A stretch of DNA of 64,000 nucleotides from Streptosporangium sp. NBC_01495 (GCF_036250735.1 NZ_CP109430.1:2356001-2420000), one strand, 5' to 3'; shown: positions 22,842 through 32,411, counted from the first letter of the stretch. Translations and numbers: made by a program. The notes: generated by a model from the sequence alone, not told the origin.

Positions 22842-23972
22842 ATGGCATCTGACGCCGCCGGCACTCGGCGATTCATCGCGGACACCGGGGAGCCCCGCGG
22901 ATGGGTGGCCCCCAGGACAGACCTGGTGACGGCGCTGCTCGGAATCTGGTTCGGGGTCGGACTGATGATCGACGCCTGGGCGCACAGCAACCTGACGGAG
23001 CTGGAGACGTTCTTCACCCCATGGCACGCGGTGTTCTACTCCGGGTTCACCGTGATCTCCGGCTGGATCATCTGGCAGGTGTGGCGCAACGTGCGCGCCG
23101 GCCGGCAGGGGCTGGCGGCCGTCCCCATCGGTTACCTCGCCGGGCTGGTGGCGATTCCCGCGTTCGCCGCCTTCGGCTTCGCCGACATGATGTGGCACAC
23201 CATCCTCGGCATCGAGACGACCATTGACATCTTTTTCAGCCCGTCACACCTCGGCCTCGTCGTGACGATGATGCTCATCATCATGACACCACTGCGCTCG
23301 GCCTGGAACGCCCCCCATGTCGGCGCCCGGCCCTCGCTCGGCCGCCTGCTGCCTGCGCTGATCGGGCTCGCGTTCGCCACCACGCTGGTGTCGCTGTTCC
23401 TGTCGTACGGCGACGCCTTGCAGTACCGGCCCCAGGCAATCGTCCAGGCGTTCTCCATGGCGCAGGACTCGGGCGCCGCGCCACGAGGCGCCGGCCCCAG
23501 ACCTGTCGCCGTGGGCGCCGATCGGGTGGCCGTCGCGATGGTCGTCACCAACGTCATCATGCTCAGCCCGGTGCTGCTCCTGGTGCGCCGCTGGCTGTTG
23601 CCGTTCGGCTCGGTGACCGTCATGTACACGGTCATGGCGCTCATGCCGGGCGCCCAGACGGCGTTCCGCAACCTGCCGATCCTGCTGTCGTTCGTGGCCG
23701 CCGGGGTCGTGAGCGACCTGCTGATCCGCTGGCTGCGACCGTCGGGTGAGCGGCGCGCCGCCTACTGGGCCTTCGCCGGGCTGTCTGCCTTCGTCACCTG
23801 GTCGCTGTACATCGGGATCGCCTCGGCCACCGGCGGCGACCTGCCCGCAGTGCCCGAGCTGTGGACCGGCGCGCCGATCGTCGCCGGGCTGATCGGCCTG
23901 GCGCTCGGGGCGCTGTTCCTGCCCAACGCAGCCGCTGCCGAGCCGGTCGCGCCCGGCGCCGGGCGGGCATGA
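22842..23972 (+). CDS. Multi-pass membrane protein of unknown function
   Basis: 376 residues with about nine hydrophobic helices (LLGIWFGVGLMIDAWAH, WHAVFYSGFTVISGWIIW, LAGLVAIPAFAAFGFADMMW, LGLVVTMMLIIMTPLRSAW). Conserved-looking His residues in AWAHSN, PWHAV, MMWHT and SPSHLG sit near helix ends and could bind a metal. No transport family recognised. Start ATG 22842 with GGAAAGGAACCCC. Its stop overlaps the next gene (ATGA), giving a three-gene operon with two YtkA-like proteins. Confidence 0.7.
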   Translation: MASDAAGTRRFIADTGEPRGWVAPRTDLVTALLGIWFGVGLMIDAWAHSNLTELETFFTPWHAVFYSGFTVISGWIIWQVWRNVRAGRQGLAAVPIGYLAGLVAIPAFAAFGFADMMWHTILGIETTIDIFFSPSHLGLVVTMMLIIMTPLRSAWNAPHVGARPSLGRLLPALIGLAFATTLVSLFLSYGDALQYRPQAIVQAFSMAQDSGAAPRGAGPRPVAVGADRVAVAMVVTNVIMLSPVLLLVRRWLLPFGSVTVMYTVMALMPGAQTAFRNLPILLSFVAAGVVSDLLIRWLRPSGERRAAYWAFAGLSAFVTWSLYIGIASATGGDLPAVPELWTGAPIVAGLIGLALGALFLPNAAAAEPVAPGAGRA

Positions 23973-25282
23973 TCCGAGTCCTGTACCTCGCCGCCGCCCT
24001 CGTGCTGGCGATGGCCGCCCCCGCCGCGGCGCACAACGTCACAGCGGGAGCGGACCTGCGCATCGCCCAGACAATCGCCGGCGCCGAGGTGACCGTGGTG
24101 GTCAAAGGAACAACCCGGGTGCCGGGGCCGCTGCGGATCGGCGTCATCGCCTACCAGCCGGTGTCCGCGCTGCCCATCGGCATCGAGGTCCACTCGGTCG
24201 AGGACGGCCACACGACGACCGGCACCGCCCAGGCGGCGGCAAACCCGCAGTACACGCAGCTCCAGGTGGAGCGGACCGGGCCGCACGAGCTGAAACTGAG
24301 GACCGGGAACGAGACCGCCGTCATCCCGTTCCGCGTCCTCGTCGAACGCGAATCGGCCGGAGATCTCCTCATCTACGGCGGCCTGTTCGTGGCCGCGCTC
24401 CTACTGGTGGGCGGCCTGCTCACCAGGGCACCCGCCCGGCCCGGCACGGCGATGGCGCTGGCCGCGGGCGCCGCCGCCGGGGTGACGGTCGCCGCCATGG
24501 TCATCGTGTTCGCACCGCACGTACCGGCGCCCCCACCTGACGGCGCCGCACCCACCCCCACGACATCAACCGCGCAAGGGCGGCCGTACGCGCAGGTCCG
24601 CATGGATACGGTCCCAGCCCGGCCGGCGGCGGGAGAGGAGTTCACTCTGCGAGTCGATCTCATCGACGGCTCCACCGGGCGGCCCGTCGACGACCTCACC
24701 GCGCACCACGAGGCGCTCGCGCACGTGATCGTCACCAGCGAGGACGGACGCTACTTCCGCCACGTGCACCCCCTGCGCACGGCGCCCGGGCACCTGGAGG
24801 TCAGACTGAGCGCCGACCGCCCCGGCCGGTACCTGGCCCACGCCGAGCTCGAACGGGAGGACTCAGGCGGGCAACTCCTCGCCGCGGACTTCACCGTCGG
24901 AGGAACAGCCAAAACATCGCAAAAGGCCGATACGGTAACGCGGTCCGGTCAAACCGGCGCACCCGCCACACAGGTAGGCGCGACCGTCACACCGCGACTA
25001 CAACCCGCCGTGCCCGTCGCGGGCCGCCCCACGACCATCGAACTGGACGCCCCCGCCGGCATCCGGGCCTGGCTCGGCATGACCGGCCACCTGCTCATAC
25101 GCAGCCAGAACGGCGAATTCTTCGGCCACGTGCACGAGATGGGCGCCCCGGGATCCCGGGTGCGCTTCACCTTCGGCTTCCCCGAACCAGGCCGCTACCT
25201 CGCCTGGATCCAGTACGCCACCGCCGACCGCATCGTGACCGTACCCTTCACCGTGAACGTGACCGCCTCGGAGACCCAGTGA
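23969..25282 (+). CDS. Exported protein with two copper-handling-like (YtkA-type) domains
   Basis: 437 residues. Signal peptide VLYLAAALVLAMAAPAAAHN. An N-terminal beta domain is followed by a membrane pair (LLIYGGLFVAALLLVGGLLT; MALAAGAAAGVTVAAMVIVF). Two similar domains come next. One carries HVIVTSEDGRYFRHVHPLRT and GRYLAHAELER; the other GHLLIRSQNGEFFGHVHEMG and GRYLAWIQYA. The HVHP/HVHE pattern resembles domains of secreted proteins tied to copper or heavy-metal handling, with His as likely ligands. Overlaps both neighbours (ATGA, GTGA). Metal binding is inferred. Confidence 0.68.
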   Translation: MIRVLYLAAALVLAMAAPAAAHNVTAGADLRIAQTIAGAEVTVVVKGTTRVPGPLRIGVIAYQPVSALPIGIEVHSVEDGHTTTGTAQAAANPQYTQLQVERTGPHELKLRTGNETAVIPFRVLVERESAGDLLIYGGLFVAALLLVGGLLTRAPARPGTAMALAAGAAAGVTVAAMVIVFAPHVPAPPPDGAAPTPTTSTAQGRPYAQVRMDTVPARPAAGEEFTLRVDLIDGSTGRPVDDLTAHHEALAHVIVTSEDGRYFRHVHPLRTAPGHLEVRLSADRPGRYLAHAELEREDSGGQLLAADFTVGGTAKTSQKADTVTRSGQTGAPATQVGATVTPRLQPAVPVAGRPTTIELDAPAGIRAWLGMTGHLLIRSQNGEFFGHVHEMGAPGSRVRFTFGFPEPGRYLAWIQYATADRIVTVPFTVNVTASETQ

Positions 25283-25674
25283 TCACGAGGCGGCACGCGG
25301 TGGCCGCGGCCACGCTCGCGACCACGGCAGTGGCGCTGTTCGTCGTGGGCAGAAGCACGGCCGCCCAACCGGTCAACCTGACCACCACGGGCACCCGCTA
25401 CGCCGCCACCATCCTCATCGCGGACCCGGCTCCCGGCCAGGTCACCGCGGAGATCAAGGTGAGCAAGGGCGACGCCGACACCGTGGCCCTGTCGGCAGTC
25501 ATGGCCGAGATGGGACACTCCACACCCGAGATCTCCGCCACCGAGCGCGAGCCCGGCCGCTTCGTGGCCGTAGGCGAGCTGTTCCCGATGAGCGGCGTCT
25601 GGGAACTGTCGATTCGCCTCGACGGCCCCACGGGCGAGGAACAACTCGCCGTCAAAACGCTGATCACAGAATAG
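25279..25674 (+). CDS. YtkA-like domain exported protein
   Basis: 131 residues, GTG start overlapping the previous stop. N-terminal export signal (HAVAAATLATTAVALFVVG). The mature part shows the YtkA/FixH-like pattern LSAVMAEMGHSTPEISATER, EPGRFVAVGELFPMSGVWEL; the Met/His pair in MAEMGH is the usual metal-contact position. Last gene of the operon. Confidence 0.75.
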   Translation: MITRRHAVAAATLATTAVALFVVGRSTAAQPVNLTTTGTRYAATILIADPAPGQVTAEIKVSKGDADTVALSAVMAEMGHSTPEISATEREPGRFVAVGELFPMSGVWELSIRLDGPTGEEQLAVKTLITE

Positions 25675-25727
25675 ACGACGGCAGGACGATCGATACGAGC
25701 GGCCGCGTACCCGACCTCTCAGGTCAG

Positions 25728-26591
25728 CTAGTCGACCTCGGCGCTGCCGTTGACGCGGAGCTTGCGGCGGGCGCGGTCGTAGAAGCTCTTCGGGCCGAGC
25801 CGGACCACCCAGGCGGCGGCGCGTATCGCGGTGACGCTGAGCCCGTCCCCGCGACTCAGGTGCGCGGCGACCGCGCCGTCCACCTCCACGGCCAGCCGCC
25901 CGCTCGTCGGCAGCAGGTCGAGCACGACCCGCTCGTCGGCCGACAGCACGATGGCCCGGTTGAACGACGAGTGCGCCGCGGCGGGGACCACGAGGAATCC
26001 CTCGACCGTCGGCGAGACGATGGGACCGCCCGCGGAGAAGCTGTAGGCGGTCGACCCGGTGGGGGTCGCCACGATCACCGCGTCGGCCGCGTAGCGCACG
26101 AAGGGGTGGCCTTCCACGGTGATCGACACCGCCGACAGCCCGTCACCCGGTATCCGCACCAGGGCGATGTCGTTGAAAGCGGTCACCGCCGTGCCGTCGG
26201 GCAGGGTCGCCCGCACCGCCATGCGCGGCTCGACCGTGTAGTCGTGGTTGTCGATGGCCGACAGCGCGGGGGGCAGCTCGTCGACGTCGATCTCCGCGAG
26301 GAACCCCAGCTTGCCGAGGTTGACGCCGAGGACCGGGGTCCGCCGCCCCGAGATGAGCCGCATGGTGCGCAGCATCGTGCCGTCTCCGCCGAGACTGACG
26401 AGCAGGTCGGCGCGGTCGACCAGGGTGGCGCTGTCGACCGACACCGCGCTGCAGTCGATGCGCCCGACCTCGTCGGGCAGTCCCAGCACCGTGACGTCGC
26501 GGGCGCGGGCCCACTCCACGATCGTGTCGATGGCCACCTTCGAATCGCGCTGCGGGTGCAGAACCAGCCCCACGGTCTTGACCATCCCCAT
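25728..26591 (-). CDS. nadK: NAD kinase
   Basis: 287 residues. Makes NADP from NAD with ATP or polyphosphate. Diagnostic motifs: LLVSLGGDGTMLRTMRL (GGDG loop), VLGVNLGKLGFLAEI, FNDIALVRI, and VIVATPTGSTAYSFSAGGPI. ATG 26591 chosen for the start of the Rossmann strand (VKTVGLVLHP); a second ATG lies two codons inside. Polyphosphate use is common in actinobacteria, and a polyphosphate glucokinase is also encoded in this window (39.2 kb). Confidence 0.94.
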   Translation of the reverse strand: MGMVKTVGLVLHPQRDSKVAIDTIVEWARARDVTVLGLPDEVGRIDCSAVSVDSATLVDRADLLVSLGGDGTMLRTMRLISGRRTPVLGVNLGKLGFLAEIDVDELPPALSAIDNHDYTVEPRMAVRATLPDGTAVTAFNDIALVRIPGDGLSAVSITVEGHPFVRYAADAVIVATPTGSTAYSFSAGGPIVSPTVEGFLVVPAAAHSSFNRAIVLSADERVVLDLLPTSGRLAVEVDGAVAAHLSRGDGLSVTAIRAAAWVVRLGPKSFYDRARRKLRVNGSAEVD

Positions 26592-26668
26592 GCCCCACAC
26601 TGTACGGGGCGCGTCACCGGGGTCCGTACGCCGGAATTCCGGGCGTGGCGGGGGCGAAGGGCGGATGA

Positions 26669-27103
26669 TCAGCCCTGGCGCCGTTCCTTCATCCGTGCCT
26701 CGTGGAGGTGGCGGCGCCCGCCCGCCAGTCGCTCCCTGACCTGTCTCTCCACGCCGGTGAAGGCGCTGTGATAGCCGTCCTCGTACTCCTCCACGATCTG
26801 GAAGGTCCACCGGCCGGGGATGACGTCGAGGCCGATCAGCTCACGGGTCACCAGGTCGGCCATCTCCGGGTGGCCCGCGGCGCGCAGCAGTCCCACGGCC
26901 TCGTCGAGTTGCAGGTCGGCGTGGCCGGTCAGCTGGTGGAAGGAGTAAAGGTGCCCGCGAGCCCTCTCGGTCGTCTCCAACGCCTCGGAGAGCTTGCCCA
27001 GGGCCTCGGCGGTGGCGTCGTCGACGTCGTGGGACGGGGCTCGGGGCGAGGTGCCGGGCGAGGTCTGGGAGGAGGCCGTCTCCGGCCGTACGTCGCGGGT
27101 CAC
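26669..27103 (-). CDS. Conserved actinobacterial protein of unknown function
   Basis: 144 residues, soluble, helical, no named domain that I recognise. Distinct segments are RARGHLYSFHQLTGHADLQL, DEAVGLLRAAGHPEMADLVT, ELIGLDVIPGRWTFQIVEEY. GTG start 27103 with GAGGAGGGG upstream, a strong ribosome site. It lies upstream of nadK on the same strand with a 77-base gap. Confidence 0.7.
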   Translation of the reverse strand: MTRDVRPETASSQTSPGTSPRAPSHDVDDATAEALGKLSEALETTERARGHLYSFHQLTGHADLQLDEAVGLLRAAGHPEMADLVTRELIGLDVIPGRWTFQIVEEYEDGYHSAFTGVERQVRERLAGGRRHLHEARMKERRQG

Positions 27104-27279
27104 TCGATCCCCTCCTCAAGGGCGCGGCGGGCTCGGAGCGGCGCGCCGGAGCCTGATCGCTGCCGGTCGCATGCCGTCTGAGCTGTGGGAACGTGTCCTA
27201 CCCCGCGCGGAGGGGGTGAATCACCGGCTCTGCCCCGCTCTTACCGCCGAGGGGAGGGGGCGCGGCCGTGGACGGAGAG

Positions 27280-27297
27280 GTGTTCTTAAGTGAACAC
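27280..27297 (+). promoter_or_regulatory. Inverted repeat before the sulfotransferase operon
   Basis: GTGTTC-TTAAGT-GAACAC, a perfect 6-bp inverted repeat with a 6-nt centre, 40 bases before the start codon. Its size and position fit an operator. The regulator is unknown. Confidence 0.45.
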
Positions 27298-27336
27298 ACA
27301 GTTAAATGCCAGGAAAGGTGACTACCCTCCCTGGGC

Positions 27337-28221
27337 ATGGACTGGCAGCGCAAGGCAAACGACGCCCTTGTCAGGCTTACCGGATTCCAGCTTAACCGAG
27401 TAGGGAAAGTTGGGCCACCGGCGACCGCGAGGACACCCGAGGCCGTGGAGGAGTCGTTCAGGCCGCCCGCGGACCCGAAGGTCGACCGGCTGCTGGTCGC
27501 CCCGATCTTCATCCTCTCGCCGGTGAGGTCCGGCTCCACGCTCCTGAGGGCACTGCTCAACGCCCACTCCATGCTGCACGCCCCGCACGAGCTGCACGTG
27601 CGGAGGCTCCGGGTGGACTTCGGCACCTTGCTGGCGGAGAAGGCGATGGGAGCCCTCGGGCACGACCGGGCCGACCTGGAACACCTGCTGTGGGACCGGG
27701 TGCTCCACCGCGAGCTGGTCAGGAGCGGCAAGACGTTCGTCGTGGACAAGACTCCGGCCAACGCCTTCGCGTACCGGCGCATCGCCGCGTGCTGGCCGGA
27801 CGCCCGGTTCGTCTTCCTGCTGCGCCACCCGGCGTCCGTCGCGAGCTCGTGGTACGAGGCGGGCGCGGGCAAGAGGACGCCCGAGGAGGCGGCGCTCGAC
27901 GCCCTGCGCTACATGAAGGCCGTGCAGCGGGCGCGGGGGGCGCTCAGCGGGTGCACCGTGCGCTACGAGGACCTGACCGCCGATCCCGAGGCCGAGGCGC
28001 GCCGCCTCTGCGACTTCCTCGGCATCCCCTGGGAGCCGGAGATGCTGGCGTACGGGGAGCAGGCCGTGCTGGAGAAGGGGCTCGGCGACTGGAAGGACAA
28101 GATCCGCTCGGGGAGCGTGCAGCCCGCGCGCGACCTGCCGGGGGAGAGGGAGATCCCCGAGTCGCTCAGGCCGATGTGCGAGCGCTGGGGATACCTGCCG
28201 CACGCCGCGGAGCCCGCGTGA
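27337..28221 (+). CDS. PAPS-dependent sulfotransferase family protein
   Basis: 294 residues. The 5'-phosphosulfate loop is FILSPVRSGSTLLRALLNAH (about residues 57-76), and the 3'-phosphate segment is RFVFLLRHPASVASSWYEAG. Later parts (RYEDLTADPEAEARRLCDFL, GIPWEPEML) are typical for the Sulfotransfer_3 family. It would transfer sulfate from PAPS to a hydroxyl on a glycan or small molecule. It overlaps the following glycosyltransferase (GTGA). A TACCCT element 8 bases before the ATG hints at a leaderless transcript. Confidence 0.88.
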   Translation: MDWQRKANDALVRLTGFQLNRVGKVGPPATARTPEAVEESFRPPADPKVDRLLVAPIFILSPVRSGSTLLRALLNAHSMLHAPHELHVRRLRVDFGTLLAEKAMGALGHDRADLEHLLWDRVLHRELVRSGKTFVVDKTPANAFAYRRIAACWPDARFVFLLRHPASVASSWYEAGAGKRTPEEAALDALRYMKAVQRARGALSGCTVRYEDLTADPEAEARRLCDFLGIPWEPEMLAYGEQAVLEKGLGDWKDKIRSGSVQPARDLPGEREIPESLRPMCERWGYLPHAAEPA

Positions 28222-29417
28222 CGGCGCCCGGAGCGCCCGGGGCTCCCGGTGCAATGAAGATCCGCTACATGCTGCTGCACGCGTACGGCATGGGCGGCAC
28301 GATCCGCACGGTGATCAACCAGGCGAACGCGATGGCCGCCGCCGGGCACGAGGTCGAGATCGTCAGCGTGGTGCGCCGGAGGGAGAGACCCCAGTTCCCG
28401 ATCGACGCGCGCGTCCGCCTCCTGGCGCTGTCGGACCAGCGCGACGGCAGGCCGGCCGACTCGGTGGGGCGCAGGGCCTGGCGGCGGATCCGCGGCAAGA
28501 TCGTGCCCGCGGGGGAGTTCGCGGCCTCCTACTTCACCGAGCGCGTGGAGCGGGCCGTCATCGACTACGTCTCCGCGCTCCAGGACGGCATCCTGGTCAC
28601 CACCCGTCCCGCGCTGAACCTCATCTCCGCCCGGCGCACTCCCGCGAGCGTCGTCAGGGTCGCCCAGGAACACATGAACCTGGCCACCCACCCCGAGGCG
28701 GTCCGGTCGGCGATCGCCCGCCACTACGGCGGCCTGGACGCGGTGGCCGTGCTCACCGGGACCGACAGGAGGGAGTACCAGGCGCTCCTGCCCGATACCC
28801 CCGTCGTACGCATCCCCAACGCGGTCGGCCCCGTGCGGCAGCCGCTCGCCTGGCAGGAGGACAGGCTCGTGGTCGCGGCCGGGCGGCTCGTCGGGCAGAA
28901 GGGCTTCGACCTGCTGATCCCCGCGTTCCGGCAGGTCGTCGACCACCACCCCGACTGGCGGCTGCGCATCTACGGCACCGGCCCGAAGAAGGACGCGCTG
29001 CGCGGGCTCCTGAAGGAGCACGGGCTGCGCGACAACGTCACCCTGATGGGACGGACCGACCGCCTCGACGAGGAGCTGGCCAAGGCCTCCTTCTACGTGC
29101 TCAGCTCGCGGTTCGAGGGGCTGCCGATGGTGATGATCGAGGCGATGACCCAGGCGCTGCCCGTCGTCGCCTTCGACTGCCCGACCGGCCCGGCCGACGT
29201 GCTCACCCCCGAGGTCGACGGGCTGCTCGTCCCTCCCCGGGACGTCGGCGCCCTGGCGGCGGCGATGATCCGGCTCATCGAGGACCGGGGGCTGCGGGAG
29301 CGGATGGGGGCCGCCGCGGCCGTCACCGCGCGCGACTACACGCCCGACGTGATCATGCCGCTCTGGGAGAACCTGTTCGCCGAGCTCCTGGGCCGCGCGC
29401 CGGAACGGGCACGCTGA
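28218..29417 (+). CDS. GT4 family glycosyltransferase
   Basis: 399 residues from GTG 28218, which overlaps the sulfotransferase stop; an ATG at 28254 is the alternative. GT-B fold: N-terminal YGMGGTIRTVINQANAMAAA, GHEVEIVSVV; donor domain VVAAGRLVGQKGFDLLIPAF and the E-x7-E motif SRFEGLPMVMIEAMTQALPV. The final part GLLVPPRDVGALAAAMIRLI is standard. With the sulfotransferase it suggests synthesis of a sulfated glycan or glycolipid; acceptor unknown. Confidence 0.9.
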   Translation: MTAPGAPGAPGAMKIRYMLLHAYGMGGTIRTVINQANAMAAAGHEVEIVSVVRRRERPQFPIDARVRLLALSDQRDGRPADSVGRRAWRRIRGKIVPAGEFAASYFTERVERAVIDYVSALQDGILVTTRPALNLISARRTPASVVRVAQEHMNLATHPEAVRSAIARHYGGLDAVAVLTGTDRREYQALLPDTPVVRIPNAVGPVRQPLAWQEDRLVVAAGRLVGQKGFDLLIPAFRQVVDHHPDWRLRIYGTGPKKDALRGLLKEHGLRDNVTLMGRTDRLDEELAKASFYVLSSRFEGLPMVMIEAMTQALPVVAFDCPTGPADVLTPEVDGLLVPPRDVGALAAAMIRLIEDRGLRERMGAAAAVTARDYTPDVIMPLWENLFAELLGRAPERAR

Positions 29418-29927
29418 CCGGTTCTGTCGGACTTTCCGTTTTTTACGGGAAATATCGCTTTCGCTGTGGCCCCGTCGCGCCTTCGCGTGGATTTGTCCCG
29501 TCGTGTCTTCACGCGGAGCCGGGGCACGCCCGAGGCGGCCGTGGATTCTCCGTGCCGTGCGACGGGGTTTCCCGCGTCGCGATGTCGTCCGCTGGGGATA
29601 CGCGATGCGATGTCTGGAATGACGGATATCCCCAGCTCACAAAGCCTGTCATATGTATGGGTCACTGATATGAATAAGACATTCAATCTTTTTCGGGCAT
29701 TTGGCGATGGCGGCTCTGGTAATTATTGGCCAGGTCGTATCCAATGCTTGACAGGATATTTAAGGGCGACCCAAAATTGAGCCGTCCACGGTGGCGGGCC
29801 GTATCCGGCTCCGCGCATCGGGGGGTCAACGATTCTGCCGTTTCTGTCGCGGGTAATTGGCGTTTCCCCCCTGGTTGTTTCATGTCTTTTCTCCCCTGTC
29901 AGTACGAGTACGGATCGGTGGTGTGTT
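29418..29927. other. A/T-richer intergenic region before the encapsulin operon
   Basis: 510 bases, no gene. A hairpin TTTCCGT-TTTTT-ACGGGAAA near 29433-29453 may end the glycosyltransferase transcript. Around 29620-29780 the AT content rises sharply. TTGACA at 29748-29753 with CAAAAT 18 bases later (29772) is the best promoter candidate for the encapsulin gene, leaving a leader of about 150 bases. Confidence 0.45.
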
Positions 29928-31313
29928 GTGACGGAGTTCGAGGCTGGCCGGTCGCAGCTGAGTTTGAGTACGGACGCCGCGCGTAACCTGGCGACGACGA
30001 CCAAGTCGACTCCCCAGATGCAGGAGATCACCTCACGGTGGCTGCTGCGGATGCTCCCCTGGACGCAGGTCTCGGGCGGCACCTACCGCGTCAACCGGCG
30101 GCTGACCTACACGATCGGCGACGGGCGGGTGAGCTTCACCAACTCCGGGGCGCAGGTGGCGGTCATCCCGGCCGAGCTGTGCGAGCTGCCCCTGCTGCGC
30201 GGGTTCGACGACTCCGACGTCCTCGACGCGCTGGCGGGCCGGTTCGTCCAGCGGGATTTCAGCGCCGGTGACGTGCTCGCGGAGGCGGGGCGGCCGGCCG
30301 ACGAGGTCGTGCTCATCGCACACGGCAAGGTCAACAAGGTCGGCACCGGCCCGTACGGCGACGAGATCGTGCTGACCGTGCTGGCCGCGGGCGACCACTT
30401 CGGCGACGACGCCCTGGTCGGCGAGGGGGTCGAGTGGCCGTTCACCGCCAGGGCGGTCACCAGCGGCACGGCGATGGTCCTGCCCCGGCAGGCCTTCCTG
30501 GAGCTGGCCGGGCAGGCGGAGGCGCTCCAGGCCCATCTGCGGCAGCGCGAGACGGCCTCCCGCGGACCGCAGAACAAGTACGGCGAGGCCGCCGTCGAGG
30601 TGGCCGCCGGGCACGCGGGAGAGGCCGACCTGCCGGGCACGTTCGTCGACTACGAGCTCACCCCGCGCGAATACCAGCTGAGCGTCGCGCAGACGGTCCT
30701 GCGGGTGCACAGCCGGGTGGCCGACCTCTACAACGACCCGATGGACCAGATCGAGCAGCAGCTCCGGCTGACGATCGAGGTGCTGCGCGAGCGGCAGGAG
30801 CACGAGCTGGTCAACAACCACGAGTTCGGGCTGCTGCACAACGCCGACCTCAAGCAGCGGATCCACACCCGCACCGGCCCGCCCACCCCCGACGACCTCG
30901 ACGAGCTGCTCAGCCGCCGCAGGAGCACGAGTTTCTTCCTCGCGCACCCGCACGCCATCGCCGCCTTCGGCCGCGAGTGCAACGCGCGCGGGCTCTACCC
31001 GCAGGGCGTCGACGTCGGCGGTAGCGGGGTGCCCGCCTGGCGCGGCGTCCCCATCTTCTCCTGCAGCAAGATCCCCATCACCGACACCCGGACCACCTCG
31101 ATCCTGGCCCTGCGCGTCGGCGAGGACAACCAGGGGGTCATCGGCCTGCACCAGACCGGCATCCCCGACGAATACCAGCCCAGCCTCTCGGTCCGCTTCA
31201 TGGGCATCAGCGAGAAGGCGATCATCTCCTACCTGGTCAGCGCCTACTACTCCGCGGCCGTCCTGGTGCCCGACGCGCTCGGCATCCTGGAAGACGTCGA
31301 GATCGGCCACTGA
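29928..31313 (+). CDS. Family 2B encapsulin shell protein with cyclic-nucleotide-binding domain (EshA-like)
   Basis: 461 residues. It builds an icosahedral HK97-fold protein nanocompartment. The N-terminal arm and P-domain start ([35 protein letters not shown]) are followed by an inserted cNMP-binding domain at about 85-205 ([51 protein letters not shown]). The rest of the shell fold follows ([31 protein letters not shown] [40 protein letters not shown]). This combination defines family 2B, whose founder is streptomycete EshA. The start is GTG 29928. The next gene encodes a polyprenyl synthase, the usual cargo type. Confidence 0.92.
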   Translation: MTEFEAGRSQLSLSTDAARNLATTTKSTPQMQEITSRWLLRMLPWTQVSGGTYRVNRRLTYTIGDGRVSFTNSGAQVAVIPAELCELPLLRGFDDSDVLDALAGRFVQRDFSAGDVLAEAGRPADEVVLIAHGKVNKVGTGPYGDEIVLTVLAAGDHFGDDALVGEGVEWPFTARAVTSGTAMVLPRQAFLELAGQAEALQAHLRQRETASRGPQNKYGEAAVEVAAGHAGEADLPGTFVDYELTPREYQLSVAQTVLRVHSRVADLYNDPMDQIEQQLRLTIEVLRERQEHELVNNHEFGLLHNADLKQRIHTRTGPPTPDDLDELLSRRRSTSFFLAHPHAIAAFGRECNARGLYPQGVDVGGSGVPAWRGVPIFSCSKIPITDTRTTSILALRVGEDNQGVIGLHQTGIPDEYQPSLSVRFMGISEKAIISYLVSAYYSAAVLVPDALGILEDVEIGH

Positions 31314-31370
31314 GAACGGGGCGAGCGATCCACCACCTTCGGACCGGCCGCTGAGCGAGGGAGAGCAAGC

Positions 31371-32411
31371 ATGACGACCATCGAGACGTCGACGGGCGGG
31401 CGGTCCGCGGGTGAGGTGCTGGCCTGGAGCCGGGACATGGTCGAGGCGACCCTGCGCCCGGCGGCCGACACGCTGCCCGCCTCGATGAGGCGCATCGCCG
31501 GATACCACTTCGGCTGGTGGGACGAGAAGGGCAGGCCGTCCGCGACCGGCGGGGGCAAGGCGATCCGTCCCGCGCTGGCCCTGCTGTCGGCCGAGGCCGT
31601 CGGGGGCCCCGCCGTCGCGGCGCTCCGGCCGGCGGCGGCCGTCGAGCTGGTGCACGACTTCTCCCTCCTGCACGACGACGTGATGGACGGTGACCGGACC
31701 CGCCGCCACCGCCCCACGGCCTGGACCGTCTTCGGCGTCAGCCCGGCCATCCTGGCCGGCGACGCGCTGCTGACGCTCGCCTTCGACGTGCTCGCGACCG
31801 GAGGGCACCCGGTCACCGCCGAGGCGACCCGGATTTTCAGCACCGCGGTCCAGGAGCTGCTGGACGGCCAGAGCGCGGACGTCGCCTTCGAGGAACGCCG
31901 GGACGTCGGGCCGGCCGAGTGCCTGAGCATGGCGGTCGGGAAAACCGGGGCCCTGCTGGGGTGCGCCTGCGGGCTCGGCGCCCTGTTCGGCGGTGGCGAC
32001 CCCGAGCAGGTCGAGCACCTCGTCGCCTTCGGCAGGGACCTGGGGCTGGCGTTCCAGCTCGTCGACGACCTGCTCGGCATCTGGGGGGATCCCGCGGCGA
32101 CCGGCAAGCCGGTCCACTCGGATCTGCGCAGCCGTAAGAAGTCCATCCCGGTCGTCGCCGCCCTGACCTCGGGTACCCCGGCCGGACGGGAGCTGGCCGG
32201 GCTCTACCACCGCGAACAGTCGCTCTCCGACACCGAGCTGATCCACGCGGCCAAGCTCGTCGAGGCCGCGGGCGGGCGGGACTGGACCCAGGTGGAGGCC
32301 GACGAGCTGCTCGCGCGGGCCCTGCGCCACCTGGGGGCCGCGGGCGCGCCGCCCCGGCCCGCCGCCGAGCTGGCCGCACTCGCCCGGCTCGTCACCCGCC
32401 GCGACCACTGA
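31371..32411 (+). CDS. Polyprenyl diphosphate synthase, likely encapsulin cargo
   Basis: 346 residues of the trans-isoprenyl diphosphate synthase fold. First Asp-rich motif HDFSLLHDDVMDGDRTRRHR, second QLVDDLLGIWGDPAATGKPV; KAIRPALALLSAEAVGG is the substrate-binding start. It condenses IPP with an allylic diphosphate. It follows the encapsulin gene after 57 bases, and published surveys of family 2B encapsulins list such synthases as cargo. The N-terminal extension before the fold is only about 15 residues (TTIETSTGGRSAGEV), much shorter than the long disordered cargo tags of other family 2 cargos, so the packaging signal is not evident. Confidence 0.9.
   Translation: MTTIETSTGGRSAGEVLAWSRDMVEATLRPAADTLPASMRRIAGYHFGWWDEKGRPSATGGGKAIRPALALLSAEAVGGPAVAALRPAAAVELVHDFSLLHDDVMDGDRTRRHRPTAWTVFGVSPAILAGDALLTLAFDVLATGGHPVTAEATRIFSTAVQELLDGQSADVAFEERRDVGPAECLSMAVGKTGALLGCACGLGALFGGGDPEQVEHLVAFGRDLGLAFQLVDDLLGIWGDPAATGKPVHSDLRSRKKSIPVVAALTSGTPAGRELAGLYHREQSLSDTELIHAAKLVEAAGGRDWTQVEADELLARALRHLGAAGAPPRPAAELAALARLVTRRDH

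Noticed and set aside
30033..32408. 791-codon frame opposite the encapsulin operon
   Set aside because: It crosses two well-supported genes and their gap and shows no domain.
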